Part shown: positions 1 through 10,469 of the stretch, in pieces | How the letters are laid out: every line of letters begins with the position of its first letter | Position numbering within the stretch: the stretch's first letter is position 1 | Assembly: GCF_025567625.1 (NCBI RefSeq) | Contig: NZ_JAOQJC010000033.1 | Coordinates: 23,291-87,290, forward strand | Source: Paenibacillus sp. J5C2022 | GTDB taxonomy: Bacteria > Bacillota > Bacilli > Paenibacillales > Paenibacillaceae | DNA length: 64,000 bases | Reading direction: 5' to 3' | The notes under the pieces: model-generated | What the model was told of the DNA's origin: nothing | Databases searched by the model: none | The model's input: the letters and a program-made list of their open reading frames with translations, nothing else | Translations under genes and position numbers: made by a program

Positions 1-2205
1 AAATCGTATTTATTCCGTAACAAGTTTACGGAAGTAAAAGGTACAAAGACGTACCCGATTACGGTTAGCCGTACCTACTCGCTTCGCTGGACTGAATATA
101 TTTCTGGTCCACCAGATGCTGATGGACATCCGACAACGATTCCGATTTCACGATCTGATTCGCAGACCGTGACACAAAATTACACGATTGAGCGCAAATA
201 CAACTATTGGACGATTCAAAATTTGGAGGTATACGGCATTCAAAAAGCGGCCTTCGCCAATTATGCCTTGCCATCAGGAACGGTGACGTTAGAGCCGAAT
301 AGCTACACGCCACCATCGGTTACCGCTACGCACGATGCGTCCATCAACGCTCATATTGTTGATCCGGTTTATGCTAACGTCACACTTTCCGGCCAAACGG
401 TTCAAGGTGGGTCTAGTCGCCCATCCGTTCCGAATGAAAATTGGAAGAACGAGGCCGAAAAAGCGATTGGCAAAATCAAAGTGAAAAATGATTCGTTGAT
501 TTTTAATGGACAGACGATTATGGATAATCGGACGGTGGAGGAAACCGCCCCGGCTCCAGGGACGATTCCAGCCCCGCCAACCATCGGTCAGAATGTCCTA
601 TATGGCAGTGGTTATTTGATTGATGCAGCAAAAAGCAACAAAGCCAATCAATCCAGTACTGGGACGATCCACTATTCACCCATCAAAGGTATAGGAGGAG
701 GACAAAACCAGAGCTTTGCGATAAGTGGCATCAATCCAGTGACGGTGCATACGCCTGTTGTGAATCAGGCATCCGTATCCGATGATCGGGCGCATAATCA
801 GAAAACACAGCCCACTGCCGGACGGTCGGCGCTTATACTCGATAGGCCATTCACAATCACGATTCCGACCAACGGCCGACACAAGAGCATCAAGGGATAT
901 GGAAATCGGGATTACGCCAAATACATGAAAGATAAGCAAGTTCGGTTTCCGTTTGATGTATACCGAACAGACCGAACCACATTTATTCCGAAAGACACAT
1001 GGGTATCTGTTCCGGTCAGCCAGACGCAGATAATTTTTTATTTGCCCGTCTGGGTGGATGAGGGGAACTATGATGTGCTGTTTCGTACGATTGCCGAGAA
1101 CAGTCCAGCATCTTTTACATCGCAGCCCAATGCCAATCTCGACTTATCACATCATGTCGCTACGCAGGTTGTACCCGTCGAGGTCATTGGTCGTTTGTAC
1201 GACTTCCATATAACCGATATTGCTGACTACCAGTGGGAAACTGTATTTCGTACACAAACAGGTAGCGCCACGCCGACAGGAAAAGCTTTTTGGGTTGGCA
1301 TGAATGGCATAGATGGTGCGCCACGCGGCAACTCCGCTCCTTATGTGTTGCCGATTCGACCGGGCAGTCACCCTGATAGTGGCAAGAAAAATGTAGCTGT
1401 TAAAACAGGCTATCACTTCAAATTTGAAGTCAAAACGCTCGGCAACATGTTTGGCGCGGGCGACGGTGTGAGGATTACGCCTACTTTTTACTTCGTTGAC
1501 AAGCAGGGGAAAAACCGGCAACAGGTGGATTTGTATTATCATTCGGGCAATAAGCGGTTTATTCGGATCGGTTCCACGGAAGATACCGAGCAGCGGTTGG
1601 TGACGCTGGATACCCGTCTGCGCAATGTGTCGCAGCAAGAGCTAACGAATACAGCCAGATCACAGTGGAGTCTGAACGGTTCGTCGGGCAGTCAGGCGTC
1701 GTATGTACAACAATATTTAAAAGACGCTGCACAAAAGCAAATTTTAACCGGAGGTTATGATGGGCTATTGCTGCCGTCGCAACTTCGTACCTTTGTCGGA
1801 AGTATGAATGTGCCTTCCGGTGTTAATGCTGCTCGTGCCAATGCTGCCGTTCAGAAGTGGTACGGAGAATACAGCTTGCCTGCTGCGCCATATGCCGTGC
1901 CGAAAGGATTTAATCTGGCTGAATATGGTCGCAAAAATCGGCTGGATGATAAGTCGCCTATTTTTTTGAAGGACGGATATATCATCGTCAATTTCAAGAT
2001 TGAAACGATTCGCAATCGAGAAATAAATAATCCATATTTGCAATACATTCACGCGCCGCTGAACAATCAATGGCAGATGGAAGGGTTTAAACGCAGCTTT
2101 GTTGACCCATTCGGCAACACGTTTGCCCCCATGGATGGCGATGTTGTGCTATATCATGCCGACTTGTCCAGCTATGACGATTTTGGAACAGGAGGCACTC
2201 ACTAA
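1..2205 (+). CDS. Large surface-type protein of the conjugative element, 5' end outside the window
   Basis: The reading frame is open from base 1, so the true start lies outside the window; 734 residues are visible. No catalytic motif is recognised. The protein is rich in Thr, Ser, Asn, Tyr and aromatic residues with many beta-prone stretches, and includes a Gly/Asn-rich part around 700-800 nt, which suits an extracellular or wall-exposed protein. It resembles from memory the long DUF5704-type proteins found at the same place in Paenibacillus mobile elements, but that link is weak. It ends 163 bases before a small HTH gene of the same strand. The role in transfer is inferred from position only. 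Confidence 0.6.
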   Translation, partial: KSYLFRNKFTEVKGTKTYPITVSRTYSLRWTEYISGPPDADGHPTTIPISRSDSQTVTQNYTIERKYNYWTIQNLEVYGIQKAAFANYALPSGTVTLEPNSYTPPSVTATHDASINAHIVDPVYANVTLSGQTVQGGSSRPSVPNENWKNEAEKAIGKIKVKNDSLIFNGQTIMDNRTVEETAPAPGTIPAPPTIGQNVLYGSGYLIDAAKSNKANQSSTGTIHYSPIKGIGGGQNQSFAISGINPVTVHTPVVNQASVSDDRAHNQKTQPTAGRSALILDRPFTITIPTNGRHKSIKGYGNRDYAKYMKDKQVRFPFDVYRTDRTTFIPKDTWVSVPVSQTQIIFYLPVWVDEGNYDVLFRTIAENSPASFTSQPNANLDLSHHVATQVVPVEVIGRLYDFHITDIADYQWETVFRTQTGSATPTGKAFWVGMNGIDGAPRGNSAPYVLPIRPGSHPDSGKKNVAVKTGYHFKFEVKTLGNMFGAGDGVRITPTFYFVDKQGKNRQQVDLYYHSGNKRFIRIGSTEDTEQRLVTLDTRLRNVSQQELTNTARSQWSLNGSSGSQASYVQQYLKDAAQKQILTGGYDGLLLPSQLRTFVGSMNVPSGVNAARANAAVQKWYGEYSLPAAPYAVPKGFNLAEYGRKNRLDDKSPIFLKDGYIIVNFKIETIRNREINNPYLQYIHAPLNNQWQMEGFKRSFVDPFGNTFAPMDGDVVLYHADLSSYDDFGTGGTH

Positions 2206-2368
2206 ATTCACCAGCCGAGAGGAACAGGCATGTTTGGGGGTGACGACTTTTATTTGTTTTACTCCGTCCGTCCCGAGCACCTGACGAAGCAGTAGTGACA
2301 GAGGCCCGTAACTCGGACGACTATGTCAAAGGAAAAAAAGAACTTGGAACGATAGGAGGAAAAAGCCG

Positions 2369-2635
2369 ATGAATGATCTCACCCGCTATAGGCTATTGGC
2401 CGAGGTAGCGGTTCCTCCTGCTGCGAAGTTATTATACAGCTATTTGCTGGATCGCGCAGGCGGGAGAAACGGTGTGGTGCAACTGTCTTCAAGGCGGTTG
2501 GCAGCGGAAGTGGGCTTGTCTCCTTCCGCCGTGCGTCGTAATTTGCACCGTTTGCTACAAAATGGTCTTATTCAACTGACAGCTCGATATTCGGTGGAAG
2601 GTATTCGCCTGACTAATCAAATTACGCTTTTGTAA
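2369..2635 (+). CDS. Small winged-helix DNA-binding protein
   Basis: This gene encodes 88 residues. A strong AGGAGG lies upstream of the ATG. Residues about 35-65 form a helix-turn-helix of the kind LSSRRLAAEVGLSPSAVRRN, followed by a helix and a basic wing-like segment. This is the arrangement of GntR/MarR-like or replication-initiator-type winged helices. It sits 13 bases before the giant methylase-helicase gene and is probably cotranscribed with it. It may be a transcription regulator of the element or an accessory to replication or processing; the sequence does not decide. Confidence 0.7.
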   Translation: MNDLTRYRLLAEVAVPPAAKLLYSYLLDRAGGRNGVVQLSSRRLAAEVGLSPSAVRRNLHRLLQNGLIQLTARYSVEGIRLTNQITLL

Positions 2636-2648
2636 AGGAGGTGCTCTC

Positions 2649-5600
2649 GTGACAGCCAAGTTGCAACGCATCGTTGAACTGGCGACTAGCACAGCTCGTG
2701 CGGTGGCTGATCAACCCCAGGAATGGGCGAGTTTTTTGCAAACAGCAGCATGGAACTACAAATATCCGTTTCAAGATCAACTGTTGATTTACGCCCAACG
2801 TTCTGACGCGACGGCTTGCGCGCCGATAGATGTTTGGAACAAACGGCTGGATCGCTGGGTTAAACGCGGTGCAAAAGGGATTGCTTTGATCGAAGATCGG
2901 GGCAATCACCTCAGTCTGCGTCATGTGTTCGATGTGTCGGATACTCAGAGCAGAACACAGCAACCCATATCGCTATGGCGTTTGCAGGATAGCGACACAG
3001 ATGCTGTGATCGAAACGATGGAAAATGCGTTCGGCATGGCGGACGAAATCAGAACACATGCGGATCTGCCCGCTGCGATTCTGGCTGCTGCACGGAATGC
3101 AGTAGAGGACAATAGTGCGGATTATGTGGCGGAGTTGATGAAGGAACGGGAACACAGTTTACTTGACGATTTGGACATTCCGCATGTGGAACTGTTGTTT
3201 AAGCAAACAGCCGAAACGTCTGTTGCTTACATGACGCTGACTCGTTGCGGATTGAATCCCGAACATTACATCAGTATTGAGGATTTATCCAGTATCGGAT
3301 ACTTTAATTCGCTTCCTGCACTGTCCCATTTGGGCGCAGCGATCAGTGATGTGTCCGAGATGATGTTACGGGAAGTGGAATCGACCGTCCGAGCGTTACG
3401 CCGAGAAACCCAGCGGGTAGATAAGAGGCATTCGGCTCATACCCTTGCAAGACCCGATTCCTTATCGCACAATGAAGCTACCTTACAAGAAAGGAACGAT
3501 GAACATGGAACTGACCTACACGCCGCAGGGGGATTACCTGCTGCCCGACCTAACGTTGAGCGAGGCGGCGATGCCGATCGGGAAATACGGGATGTTACGC
3601 AAGGCATTTCTGAAAACCGAACGCAAAGGGATGTACGCTCATCTGATGTTGACGGAACAACTAAACCACTATCTGACAGACATCGACCGGACAGCGCGGG
3701 AACAAATCGAACAGACGATGCAGGAACTGCTTCGACTGAATCCAGCACCGGACAAGGCGAGCGATCCGCTGGCCTGGACGGGACACATGAACAACCTGAA
3801 ACGACAAGCGGAGGAACTGATTCTCACGGAACTGATCTATCATTAAAATGGTATGACCGGGAAACGGAGGACAAAAGTCTTCCGTTTTTTCATGACCAAG
3901 CCATCATCAACGACATGCTCCGAACCGCACCGCTACGGGAGAGTAAGGCGGACATCGCAACGTATTTTCATGACCATGAGGACGAGCGCGAGCGCCTGCT
4001 ATATGTGCGCGGTCTTTTTCCGGCAGGCATCACCGAACTGAACCTTGATGAGGACGTGCAGGTTGGGTTTGAACCGTACCGCAATGTGCTTCATCTTTGG
4101 ACGGGTACAGCAGATGAGCGCACAGCGCAAAGCTATTACGATTGGGGCGTTATTACCGGGCATCTTGCGAGCATGATCCTATTAAACGAATTTGACATAT
4201 CAAGGGGATTGGAAACTTCTATCCAGCAGCAAACGCTATGGATGGAACAAGCGGAAGCCGATAAAGCTTCCGCTTTTTTAATGCCGCAAGCGGTTATCGA
4301 CGCTATATTGCAAAGCGGCAGCGGATTTGAGCATGGCAAGTATCGGATTGCACTGCATTTCCAACAATCATTGTCCGCACAGGAGAATGCTGATTTCCTA
4401 AAACGGGAATATGGAATCGGTGGGCGTCTCCCGGCGTTGACCGGCACAGATATTCATGAAAATCATGATAGTAAAGGCATCACACTAACGCGCGGCTCGA
4501 TCATGAACCCGGATGCTCGGGTAGTACTACCGTGGATGAAGGTGCAGAAACGTATCGGTGAACTGTTGGAAGCAGGACGTTATTTGAATCGACAGGAAAC
4601 GGAGCGATTGCCCGCCTACGCGGAGAAGCAAGAAGAAGAACGATTACAGCGTGCAGCCGAGACAGCAAGAAGGAATCAAACAGAGGCGGATGAGCCGCCA
4701 TCGGAGGAGCATCCCGAGTTGGATGAGCCATCTGAACCGAAACAAATACCTCTGAACCGGGAGCGAGCGCGATACGGTTATGATGTGGGCAGTATCGTCT
4801 GGATCGGTGCAGACGAATATGAAATTGTGCAACTGACACCTCAAATAGTGGTGCTGCAAGATCGGCAGTTTCCACTGTTTATTAAAGAATGGGATATCCG
4901 AGATTTTGAACGAATACTGCGTGAAAATCCGTTGAACGATCATCTGATTACCGGGGAACTGGAACTTGCAGACGAAGCGACACGGGAAGAAGCGGAAGAT
5001 GCATATTTACCGGATGAGTCTGCAATAAACGTGCTAGGGCCAGCAACGCAACCAGCCAATGTTCCTGACCATTCCCCTACTCTTGTTACCCGTCATCCTG
5101 TGCCAGTCCCCCCACCTGCTCCGGCAGTCAATTACCGTATCATCGACGATGAACTGGGACATGGCGGTGCAAAAACGAAGTTCAAATGGAATATAGAAGC
5201 GATTCGATTGTTGAACGGGTTAGAGCAGGAGCAGCGGCAAGCGACAGCGGATGAGCAGGCGGTATTAGCGCGATATGTCGGATGGGGCGGCATACCGCAA
5301 GCGTTCGATGATGCGAACACTGGGTGGGCAGCCGAATATGAGGAACTGAAAGCATTGCTCGCGCCAGAGGAATATGCGTCCGCTCGCGCATCAACACTGA
5401 ATGCCCACTATACGTCTCCGACCGTCATCAAGGCGATGTACGACTGTCTGGAAAACATGGGCTTTCGTAGTGGTAATATTTTAGAGCCTTCTTGTGGCAT
5501 CGGCCATTTTTTCGGTTTAGTGCCGGAGTCGTTCAAAGACTCGCGGCTGTTTGGCGTGGAATTGGACAGCGTGACAGGGCAAATTGCCAAGCAATTATAC

Positions 5601-8600
5601 CCACAGGCATCGATTGCGGTCAGCGGCTTTGAACAGACGAATTTGCCAGACAGTTTCTTCGATCTGGCTGTAGGGAACGTGCCATTTGGCGGTTATGGCG
5701 TGGCGGATAAGCGATACGACAAGCACAAGTTTCTTATTCACGATTATTTCTTCGCCAAGACATTGGACAAAGTGCGCCCCGGCGGTATCATTGCTTTCAT
5801 TACGTCCAAAGGGACGATGGATAAGCAAAATCCTGCGGTGCGTAAATATATTGCGGAACGCGCTGAACTGCTCGGAGCTGTGCGTCTCCCGAATACAGCA
5901 TTTCAAGCCAATGCAGGCACAGAAGTAACCGCCGATATTTTATTTTTACAAAAACGGGATCGGATGGTTGCGGTCAGCGAGCAAACGGAAGCGTGGCTTT
6001 CACTTGGTGAGACAACGGATGGTGTGCCGATGAATAGCTACTTCGTTGCCCATCCCGATATGGTGCTGGGCACGATGGCTTTTGATGATCGCATGTATGG
6101 CAATCGACAAGAAACGACATGTCGGCCGTACCCGGATATGAATCTGGATGCGTTGCTGCGTGAAGCATTATCTAACATTCATGCCGAATGGGTGGAGCAG
6201 GAACGGGAAGACCAGCCGGAGGAAGAAGACCATTCCCTCTCTGCTGACCCATCTGTCCGCAATTTCAGCTTTGCGTTGGTAGATGGTCATATCTACTATC
6301 GGGAAAACAGTCGGATGCGGCGCATCGAAACATCGGCGACAGCAACGGGCCGCATCAAGGGCATGATCGGTCTGCGGGACACGGTGCGCGAACTGATTGA
6401 GTACCAAACCGAGGATTACAGTGATGAGGCGATTCAGGAGCAACAGCGCAAGTTGAACGTACAGTATGATCGGTTTACCACGCAATATGGACTGATTAAC
6501 AGCCGCGCGAACAGCCTTGCTTTTTCGGATGATAGTGCGTACTTTCTTCTCTGCTCGCTAGAAATCATCGACGAGGAAGGACGGCTACTTCGTAAAGCGG
6601 ATATGTTCACTAAGCGTACGATTCGGCAACGCATCAACGTGGAGCAAGTGGATACGGCTTCGGAGGCGCTTGCTGTTTCCATCGGTGCAAAAGCCCGTGT
6701 CGATCTGCCGTATATGGCACAGTTAACCGGCTTGACGGAAGAACAACTCATAGAGGAACTGCGTGGCATCATCTTCCCCAATCCCGAAATGCAAGATGAA
6801 ACCGATCAACCGATCTTTGAAACAGCGGATGCGTACTTGTCCGGCCATGTGCGGGAGAAGCTGCGTGTGGCGAAACAGTTCGCCGTATACGATGCTGAAC
6901 GCTACAGTGAAAACGTCAAAGCGCTTGAAGCCGTGCAGCCCAAAGACCTGGATGCCTCCGAAATTGATGTCCGTTTGGGTGCAACTTGGTTGCCGCCGCA
7001 AGACATTCGGCAATTTTTGTTTGAACTTGTCGATACGCCGCCGATGTACCAGACTTACATCGATGTGATGTATTCCGAGTATACGGCTGCTTGGAACGTG
7101 AAAGGCAAAAGCGATGACCGCAGTAACAATATCAAGGCGAACGTCACGTACGGTACTAACCGCATGAATGCGTACAAGATTCTGGAAGACACGTTGAATT
7201 TGCGTGACGTGCGTGTATTTGACACGGTTTATGAAGATGGCGTGGAAAAGCGTGTGCTGAACAAGCAGGAAACGGCCATCGCCCAACAAAAGCAGGAGAT
7301 GATGAAGGAAGCGTTTCGGGAATGGATATGGCAAGATCCACAGCGGCGCGAACGGCTCACGCGGCTGTACAATGACCGCTTCAATGCGATTCGCCCCCGT
7401 GAGTATGACGGCAGTCATATTCGCTTCACCGGGATAAATCCAGAAATCCAACTACGCCAGCATCAGGTCAATGCGGTGGCTCGTGCATTGTACGGTGGCA
7501 ACTCCTTATACGCGCATTGTGTCGGCGCAGGAAAAACATTTGCCATGACCGCCGCAGCAATGGAGGGCAAACATTTAGGACTGTGCAACAAGAGCATGCT
7601 GGTCGTTCCGAACCATCTGACCGAGCAATGGGCGGCGGAGTTTTTGCAGCTTTATCCATCGGCCAATATTTTGGTGACGACCAAAAAAGATTTTGAAACG
7701 AAAAACCGCAAAACGTTTTGCGCACGGATTGCCACCGGCGATTATGATGCCATCATCATTGGACATTCGCAGTTTGAAAAAATCCCGATCTCGACGGAGC
7801 GCCAACGACAGCAATTGAATGAGCAAATTTCGGAGATTACAGATGGCATCCGGGAACTCAAGGAAGCCCGGGGGGAACGGTATGCGATCAAGCAACTCGA
7901 AAAAACAAAAAAGACGCTGCAAACGAGGTTGGAAAAGCTGAACGACACGAGTCGGAAGGATGATGTCGTGACGTTCGAGGAATTGGGCGTAGATCGGCTG
8001 TTCGTGGATGAAGCCGATTCGTATAAAAACTTATTTTTGTATACCAAAATGCGTAATGTGGCCGGATTGTCGCAAACCGAAGCACAAAAGTCGTCCGACA
8101 TGTTTGCGAAGTGCCGGTATATGGACGAGCTGACCGAAGGCAGGGGCATTATTTTTGCGACGGGTACGCCGATCTCCAACTCCATCACTGAGATGTACAC
8201 GATGCAGCGTTACTTGCAATACGAGCGGATTAAGCGGCAAGGCTTACAGCATTTCGATGCGTGGGCATCTACGTTTGGCGAAACGGTCACAGCGATAGAG
8301 CTTGCACCGGAAGGAACGGGCTATCGGGCGAAAACCCGGTTTGCCCGTTTTTACAATTTACCCGAGCTGATGAATGTGTTCAAGGAAGTGGCCGACATCC
8401 AGACGGCAGACATGCTCCAGCTTCCCGTGCCAAAAGCACATTTTCACAATGTGGCCGTACCGCCGAGTGAGTTTCAACGCGACATGGTTGCCGATCTCGC
8501 CCGCCGCGCTGAAGAGGTGCGGGCGAAACAAGTAGAACCGCACGAAGACAACATGCTCACGATCACCAATGACGGACGCAAGCTGGCGCTCGATCAGCGG

Positions 8601-9938
8601 CTGGCCAATCCAATGCTTCCAGATGATGAAGGCAGTAAGGTGAGTGCTTGCGCAGATAATGTATATCGGCACTGGCTGGACGGGCAAGAACAACGCCTTA
8701 CGCAATTGGTATTTTGCGATTTGTCCACTCCAAAGGCGGACGGGAGCTTTAATGTATACGACGAGCTGCGGCGCAAGTTGGTGGAAAAAGGGGTCACGGC
8801 TGAAGAGATCGCCTATATTCACGATGCCAACACCGAAGCGAAGAAAAGGGAATTATTTGCTAAAATGCGTAACGGTCAAGTTCGGGTATTGCTCGGATCA
8901 ACGTTCAAAATGGGGGCTGGCACGAACGTGCAAACGAAGCTGATTGCACTGCATGATCTGGATTGTCCGTGGCGTCCGCGCGATTTGGAGCAGCGCAGCG
9001 GGCGCATTGTCCGTCAAGGGAATCAGAACAGTGAGGTACACATTTTCCGTTATGTTACGGAGAACACGTTTGACGCTTACCTCTATCAAACGCTGGAGAA
9101 CAAGCAGCGGTTTATTTCACAGATTATGACCAGTAAATCGCCGGTGCGATCAGCCGAAGATATTGACGAAACCGCTCTCTCTTACGCCGAAGTGAAAGCA
9201 CTGGCGACCGGCAATCCGTACATCAAGGAGAAGATGGACTTGGATATCCAAGTATCCAAGCTGAAGTTGCTCAAAGCCAATCATTTGAGTCAGCGTTATG
9301 CGCTGGAAGACCGGCTGCTTAAGCTGCTGCCGCAACAGATCAAGTCTACGGCAGAACGAATCGAGGGATATGAACAGGATGTCGCCATGTACGTGCGTGC
9401 CAAAGCGACTGTTCAGGAGAATGCGGATGAATCGAATTTTCCAGGCATGGTCATCAAGGATTTTACTTATACGGAGCGGACGGCAGCAGGTGAAGCTTTG
9501 CTGGACGCATGCAAGGGTATGACATCACCCGATCCGCAAGCAGTGGGCAGTTATCTTGGTTTTTCTTTGTGGCTGTCTTTCGACAGCTTCCATAAGGAAT
9601 ACAAGGTTATGTTGCGCGGCGCACTGAGTCATACGACAACGCTCGGAGCGGATGCAGGCGGTAATATCACCCGAATCAACAACACTTTATCCGACTTGCC
9701 TGCGAAATTGGAACATGCTCGTGAACAACTTGTTACGTTACAGAAGCAGATGGGTACGGCGAAAGAACAAATCGAGACGCCATTCGAGAAGGAGCAGGAG
9801 TTGCAAACGAAAACGGCGAGGCTCTCGGAATTGAATGCACTGCTCAACATGGATAAACGGGAAAATGAGGGCGTTGACAGCGTGCCGGATGAAGAACCAG
9901 CCGCACCAGAACGAAAGGCGGCCTATCGGGAACGTTGA
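2649..9938 (+). CDS. Giant fusion of N6-DNA methylase and SNF2-type helicase of a conjugative element
   Basis: The 2429-residue protein starts at GTG behind AAAGGAGGTG. The N-terminal 110 residues look like the N-terminal region of LtrC/ArdC-type proteins. Residues about 250-390 are a charged low-complexity linker, overlapped by tnpV in another frame. A methylase core follows: motif I ILEPSCGIGHFFG near residue 940 and motif IV VGNVPFGG (an NPPF variant) near 1007. A superfamily 2 helicase follows with Walker A VGAGKT near 1624, DEAD-type VDEAD near 1785, GTPISNS, and motif VI QRSGRIVRQG near 2117. Proteins of this design are a hallmark of Tn1549-like and clostridial conjugative elements, where they are thought to modify and protect or process element DNA. 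The methylase motif IV lacks the standard NPP(Y/F), so activity is uncertain. Confidence 0.9.
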   Translation: MTAKLQRIVELATSTARAVADQPQEWASFLQTAAWNYKYPFQDQLLIYAQRSDATACAPIDVWNKRLDRWVKRGAKGIALIEDRGNHLSLRHVFDVSDTQSRTQQPISLWRLQDSDTDAVIETMENAFGMADEIRTHADLPAAILAAARNAVEDNSADYVAELMKEREHSLLDDLDIPHVELLFKQTAETSVAYMTLTRCGLNPEHYISIEDLSSIGYFNSLPALSHLGAAISDVSEMMLREVESTVRALRRETQRVDKRHSAHTLARPDSLSHNEATLQERNDEHGTDLHAAGGLPAARPNVERGGDADREIRDVTQGISENRTQRDVRSSDVDGTTKPLSDRHRPDSAGTNRTDDAGTASTESSTGQGERSAGLDGTHEQPETTSGGTDSHGTDLSLKWYDRETEDKSLPFFHDQAIINDMLRTAPLRESKADIATYFHDHEDERERLLYVRGLFPAGITELNLDEDVQVGFEPYRNVLHLWTGTADERTAQSYYDWGVITGHLASMILLNEFDISRGLETSIQQQTLWMEQAEADKASAFLMPQAVIDAILQSGSGFEHGKYRIALHFQQSLSAQENADFLKREYGIGGRLPALTGTDIHENHDSKGITLTRGSIMNPDARVVLPWMKVQKRIGELLEAGRYLNRQETERLPAYAEKQEEERLQRAAETARRNQTEADEPPSEEHPELDEPSEPKQIPLNRERARYGYDVGSIVWIGADEYEIVQLTPQIVVLQDRQFPLFIKEWDIRDFERILRENPLNDHLITGELELADEATREEAEDAYLPDESAINVLGPATQPANVPDHSPTLVTRHPVPVPPPAPAVNYRIIDDELGHGGAKTKFKWNIEAIRLLNGLEQEQRQATADEQAVLARYVGWGGIPQAFDDANTGWAAEYEELKALLAPEEYASARASTLNAHYTSPTVIKAMYDCLENMGFRSGNILEPSCGIGHFFGLVPESFKDSRLFGVELDSVTGQIAKQLYPQASIAVSGFEQTNLPDSFFDLAVGNVPFGGYGVADKRYDKHKFLIHDYFFAKTLDKVRPGGIIAFITSKGTMDKQNPAVRKYIAERAELLGAVRLPNTAFQANAGTEVTADILFLQKRDRMVAVSEQTEAWLSLGETTDGVPMNSYFVAHPDMVLGTMAFDDRMYGNRQETTCRPYPDMNLDALLREALSNIHAEWVEQEREDQPEEEDHSLSADPSVRNFSFALVDGHIYYRENSRMRRIETSATATGRIKGMIGLRDTVRELIEYQTEDYSDEAIQEQQRKLNVQYDRFTTQYGLINSRANSLAFSDDSAYFLLCSLEIIDEEGRLLRKADMFTKRTIRQRINVEQVDTASEALAVSIGAKARVDLPYMAQLTGLTEEQLIEELRGIIFPNPEMQDETDQPIFETADAYLSGHVREKLRVAKQFAVYDAERYSENVKALEAVQPKDLDASEIDVRLGATWLPPQDIRQFLFELVDTPPMYQTYIDVMYSEYTAAWNVKGKSDDRSNNIKANVTYGTNRMNAYKILEDTLNLRDVRVFDTVYEDGVEKRVLNKQETAIAQQKQEMMKEAFREWIWQDPQRRERLTRLYNDRFNAIRPREYDGSHIRFTGINPEIQLRQHQVNAVARALYGGNSLYAHCVGAGKTFAMTAAAMEGKHLGLCNKSMLVVPNHLTEQWAAEFLQLYPSANILVTTKKDFETKNRKTFCARIATGDYDAIIIGHSQFEKIPISTERQRQQLNEQISEITDGIRELKEARGERYAIKQLEKTKKTLQTRLEKLNDTSRKDDVVTFEELGVDRLFVDEADSYKNLFLYTKMRNVAGLSQTEAQKSSDMFAKCRYMDELTEGRGIIFATGTPISNSITEMYTMQRYLQYERIKRQGLQHFDAWASTFGETVTAIELAPEGTGYRAKTRFARFYNLPELMNVFKEVADIQTADMLQLPVPKAHFHNVAVPPSEFQRDMVADLARRAEEVRAKQVEPHEDNMLTITNDGRKLALDQRLANPMLPDDEGSKVSACADNVYRHWLDGQEQRLTQLVFCDLSTPKADGSFNVYDELRRKLVEKGVTAEEIAYIHDANTEAKKRELFAKMRNGQVRVLLGSTFKMGAGTNVQTKLIALHDLDCPWRPRDLEQRSGRIVRQGNQNSEVHIFRYVTENTFDAYLYQTLENKQRFISQIMTSKSPVRSAEDIDETALSYAEVKALATGNPYIKEKMDLDIQVSKLKLLKANHLSQRYALEDRLLKLLPQQIKSTAERIEGYEQDVAMYVRAKATVQENADESNFPGMVIKDFTYTERTAAGEALLDACKGMTSPDPQAVGSYLGFSLWLSFDSFHKEYKVMLRGALSHTTTLGADAGGNITRINNTLSDLPAKLEHAREQLVTLQKQMGTAKEQIETPFEKEQELQTKTARLSELNALLNMDKRENEGVDSVPDEEPAAPERKAAYRER
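3499..3846 (+). CDS. tnpV: TnpV family protein nested out of frame inside the methylase-helicase gene
   Basis: This 115-residue gene lies wholly within the linker-coding part of the giant gene but in a different frame. It has its own ribosome binding site (AAGAAAGGAA) a few bases before ATG and ends at TAA. The protein starts MNMELTYTPQGDYLLPDLTL and continues PIGKYGMLRKAFLKT, then DIDRTAREQIEQTMQELL, then MNNLKRQAEELILTELIY. This is the conserved course of the TnpV family (transposon-encoded protein, function unknown). The host frame here encodes only charged, repetitive sequence, so both frames can be kept at once. Because the TnpV pattern is complete to its last residues, I regard it as a real gene rather than a shadow. 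Confidence 0.8.
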   Translation: MNMELTYTPQGDYLLPDLTLSEAAMPIGKYGMLRKAFLKTERKGMYAHLMLTEQLNHYLTDIDRTAREQIEQTMQELLRLNPAPDKASDPLAWTGHMNNLKRQAEELILTELIYH

Positions 9939-10000
9939 GCCCTTCATACATTCGCATCCTGCTTCTGCCACTTGTATGCTATTTACGAGGAGGGATGCGG

Positions 10001-10312
10001 ATGGCGATACCATCGAAACAACAATTGGAGACTATATTTGACGAGATAGAAAATGAGGTCACTCGACTACTACGTATTAGAGAATCTTATCTTTCTTTGG
10101 TTCATAAGCGAGTTGAAATCCAGACACAATATCCTTTTATCCAGTCGATTTTCGAAGGAAATGCAATGATATTTTCCAGTGACAATGAACACCGCGCCTG
10201 GCTGGATGTAAAACAAACGTATGACGAAACGGAGCGTATGGAGAGGATGGCACTTTATTTTCAAGGTCATGCGGATTGTTATGCGTATTTGCGTAAGATT
10301 GGTGCATTATAG
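10001..10312 (+). CDS. Small protein of unknown function
   Basis: The gene encodes 103 residues. Start chosen at the ATG at 10001 because GGAGGG ends six bases earlier; the frame is open further upstream but with no better start. The protein is mostly helical and acidic, with a likely coiled segment LETIFDEIENEVTRLLRIRE near the N-terminus, and no known motif. It follows the methylase-helicase by 62 bases and ends just before a strong terminator, so it probably closes that transcript. I do not recognise the family. Confidence 0.6.
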   Translation: MAIPSKQQLETIFDEIENEVTRLLRIRESYLSLVHKRVEIQTQYPFIQSIFEGNAMIFSSDNEHRAWLDVKQTYDETERMERMALYFQGHADCYAYLRKIGAL

Positions 10313-10320
10313 CAGAGAAG

Positions 10321-10357
10321 CAGGGAAACGCCTATGACTAGCGTTTCCCTGTTCTTT
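10321..10357 (+). terminator. Rho-independent terminator
   Basis: CAGGGAAACGC at 10321-10331 pairs perfectly with GCGTTTCCCTG at 10341-10351 and is followed by TTCTTT. It ends the transcript that contains the methylase-helicase. Confidence 0.85.
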
Positions 10358-10420
10358 ACGGTGCATAGTATTTCACGGGTGGAAGAAAGCCCGCTTATTA
10401 AAGTTATCAATCACATGTTG

Positions 10421-10448
10421 AAAAGGACTCCAACTTTGGGGTCCTTTT
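10421..10448 (+). terminator. Second hairpin, terminator or attenuator
   Basis: AAAAGGAC at 10421-10428 pairs with GTCCTTTT at 10441-10448, with an inner CC/GG extension. The T-run is in the stem, so it could act in both directions. It lies 21 bases before the next gene's start. Confidence 0.6.
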
Positions 10449-10469
10449 CGCGTTTCTGGAGGGAAGTAC

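Noticed and set aside
2230..2295. A 21-codon frame (MFGGDDFYLFYSV) after the first gene
   Set aside because: It has a fair ribosome site but is too short and without a family; left unannotated.
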